6,771 nt of DNA from an uncultured Elusimicrobia bacterium. GTDB lineage: Bacteria; Elusimicrobiota; Elusimicrobia; UBA1565; UBA9628. Shown piece after piece: positions 6,364-6,771 of the stretch. Below the pieces are notes generated by a model, which did no database searches, had not been told where the DNA came from, and saw only the letters and a program-made list of their open reading frames with translations. The position numbers and the translations under genes were made by a program. Location of the stretch: assembly GCA_903874575.1 (NCBI GenBank), contig CAIQSZ010000458.1, positions 1 to 6,771 on the forward strand, in the 5' to 3' direction. How positions within the stretch are numbered: position 1 is the stretch's first letter; every line of letters begins with the position of its first letter.

Positions 6364-6759
6364 GTGAGAACCTTCGCGTCCTTGCTTATTTTTACTTTCG
6401 CCGGCTGCGCTTACCGGCCGCGGCTGCGCCCGTTCGCGACGGACGGGTGCACTCTGTTTCCCGACGGGACCTCGGAATACAAGGACCTGTGGCTTAATTG
6501 CTGTAAAAAGCACGACTATGAATACTGGATGGGCGGAACTAAAGCGGAGCGCTTAGAAGCGGATATCGAACTCCGCAATTGCGTCGCGAGCGTCGGGCGT
6601 CCGAAAATCGCGGAACTGATGCTGAAGGGCGTGCGGGCGGGCGGGACGCCCTATCTGCCGACCGAGTTCCGATGGGGATTCGGCTGGAGCTATCCTCGAG
6701 GATATAAGCGGCTTACGGACCGCGAAAAGAATCTGATCAAGGAATCCCAACACCGATGA
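6364..6759 (+). CDS. Small lipoprotein with phospholipase-A2-like CCxxHD motif
   Basis: 131 residues, GTG start directly after the previous TAA. MRTFASLLIFTFAGC gives a short signal peptide with lipobox Cys15, so a lipid-anchored envelope protein is expected. The body carries 'FATDGCTLFPDGT' (24-36), then 'WLNCCKKHDYEYWMGG' (43-58) with C46, C47, H50 and D51, then 'ADIELRNCV' (66-74) with C73. The CCxxHDxxY order is the active-site helix signature of phospholipase A2, where His and Asp form the catalytic dyad. A DGC...PDG stretch before it recalls the calcium-loop region of prokaryotic PLA2 (DGCS...PD). The usual GCYCG calcium loop is not present, so the link is remote. If it is a PLA2 it would cut an acyl chain from phospholipids. 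C29, C46, C47 and C73 could pair as disulfides. Position behind two PAP2 domains supports a lipid role. The gene is real; function is tentative. Confidence 0.75.
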   Translation: MRTFASLLIFTFAGCAYRPRLRPFATDGCTLFPDGTSEYKDLWLNCCKKHDYEYWMGGTKAERLEADIELRNCVASVGRPKIAELMLKGVRAGGTPYLPTEFRWGFGWSYPRGYKRLTDREKNLIKESQHR

Positions 6760-6771
6760 GACATCTAGGAA
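6756..6771 (+). CDS. Possible start of a further gene, cut by the right edge
   Basis: ATG at 6756 overlaps the TGA of the lipoprotein gene in an ATGA arrangement and is open for the five codons left (MRHLG). An AGGA lies about a dozen bases upstream. The coupling pattern matches the tight spacing of the preceding genes, but too little is visible to identify a product or be sure it is coding. Confidence 0.3.

Overview
The window reads as a piece of a high-GC (roughly two-thirds G+C by eye) Gram-negative bacterial chromosome. Two genes encode probable lipoproteins, and several products carry export signals. Third codon positions are strongly G/C, and long spurious open frames lie antisense to the real genes, as expected at this base composition. 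I cannot fix the phylum. The gene families would fit Myxococcota, Elusimicrobiota or a related deep Gram-negative lineage, but that is only an impression. No RNA genes, insertion sequences, CRISPR arrays or phage genes are visible.

Layout: two head-to-tail gene clusters diverge from a short control region at about 3411-3574. The leftward (minus-strand) cluster runs SPFH/band-7 protein (3410-2439), then an NAD-kinase-fold protein resembling the mitochondrial NADK2 type (2434-1457), then a large family-10 glycosyl-hydrolase-like lipoprotein (1423 to the left edge, 3' end missing). Gaps are 4 and 33 bases, so this looks like one operon. A good sigma70-type promoter (TTGTCA, 17 bases, CATAAT) lies in front of the SPFH gene. 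It shows that the first usable SPFH start is the ATG at 3410 and not the upstream TTG at 3443.

The rightward (plus-strand) cluster starts at 3575 with a 651-residue protein. It joins a complete AI-2E/PerM-type membrane transporter to a complete PAP2 phosphatase. The join falls beside a run of seven A's, and the PAP2 half begins with what looks like its own signal peptide. A second exported PAP2-like phosphatase follows (5530-6363, 1-base overlap). Next is a small lipoprotein with a phospholipase-A2-like CCxxHD site (6364-6759, no gap). The first codons of a possible further gene start at 6756.

The right half therefore looks like a translationally coupled set of envelope enzymes: a permease, two PAP2 phosphatases and a PLA2-like lipoprotein. 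Together these could handle phosphate head groups and acyl chains of envelope lipids. That joint role is inferred from motifs and gene order, and no substrate can be read from the sequence. The most unusual points are the AI-2E::PAP2 fusion, the PAP2-PAP2-PLA2-like cassette, and the SPFH plus NADK2-like pair with its GQDG variant motif.
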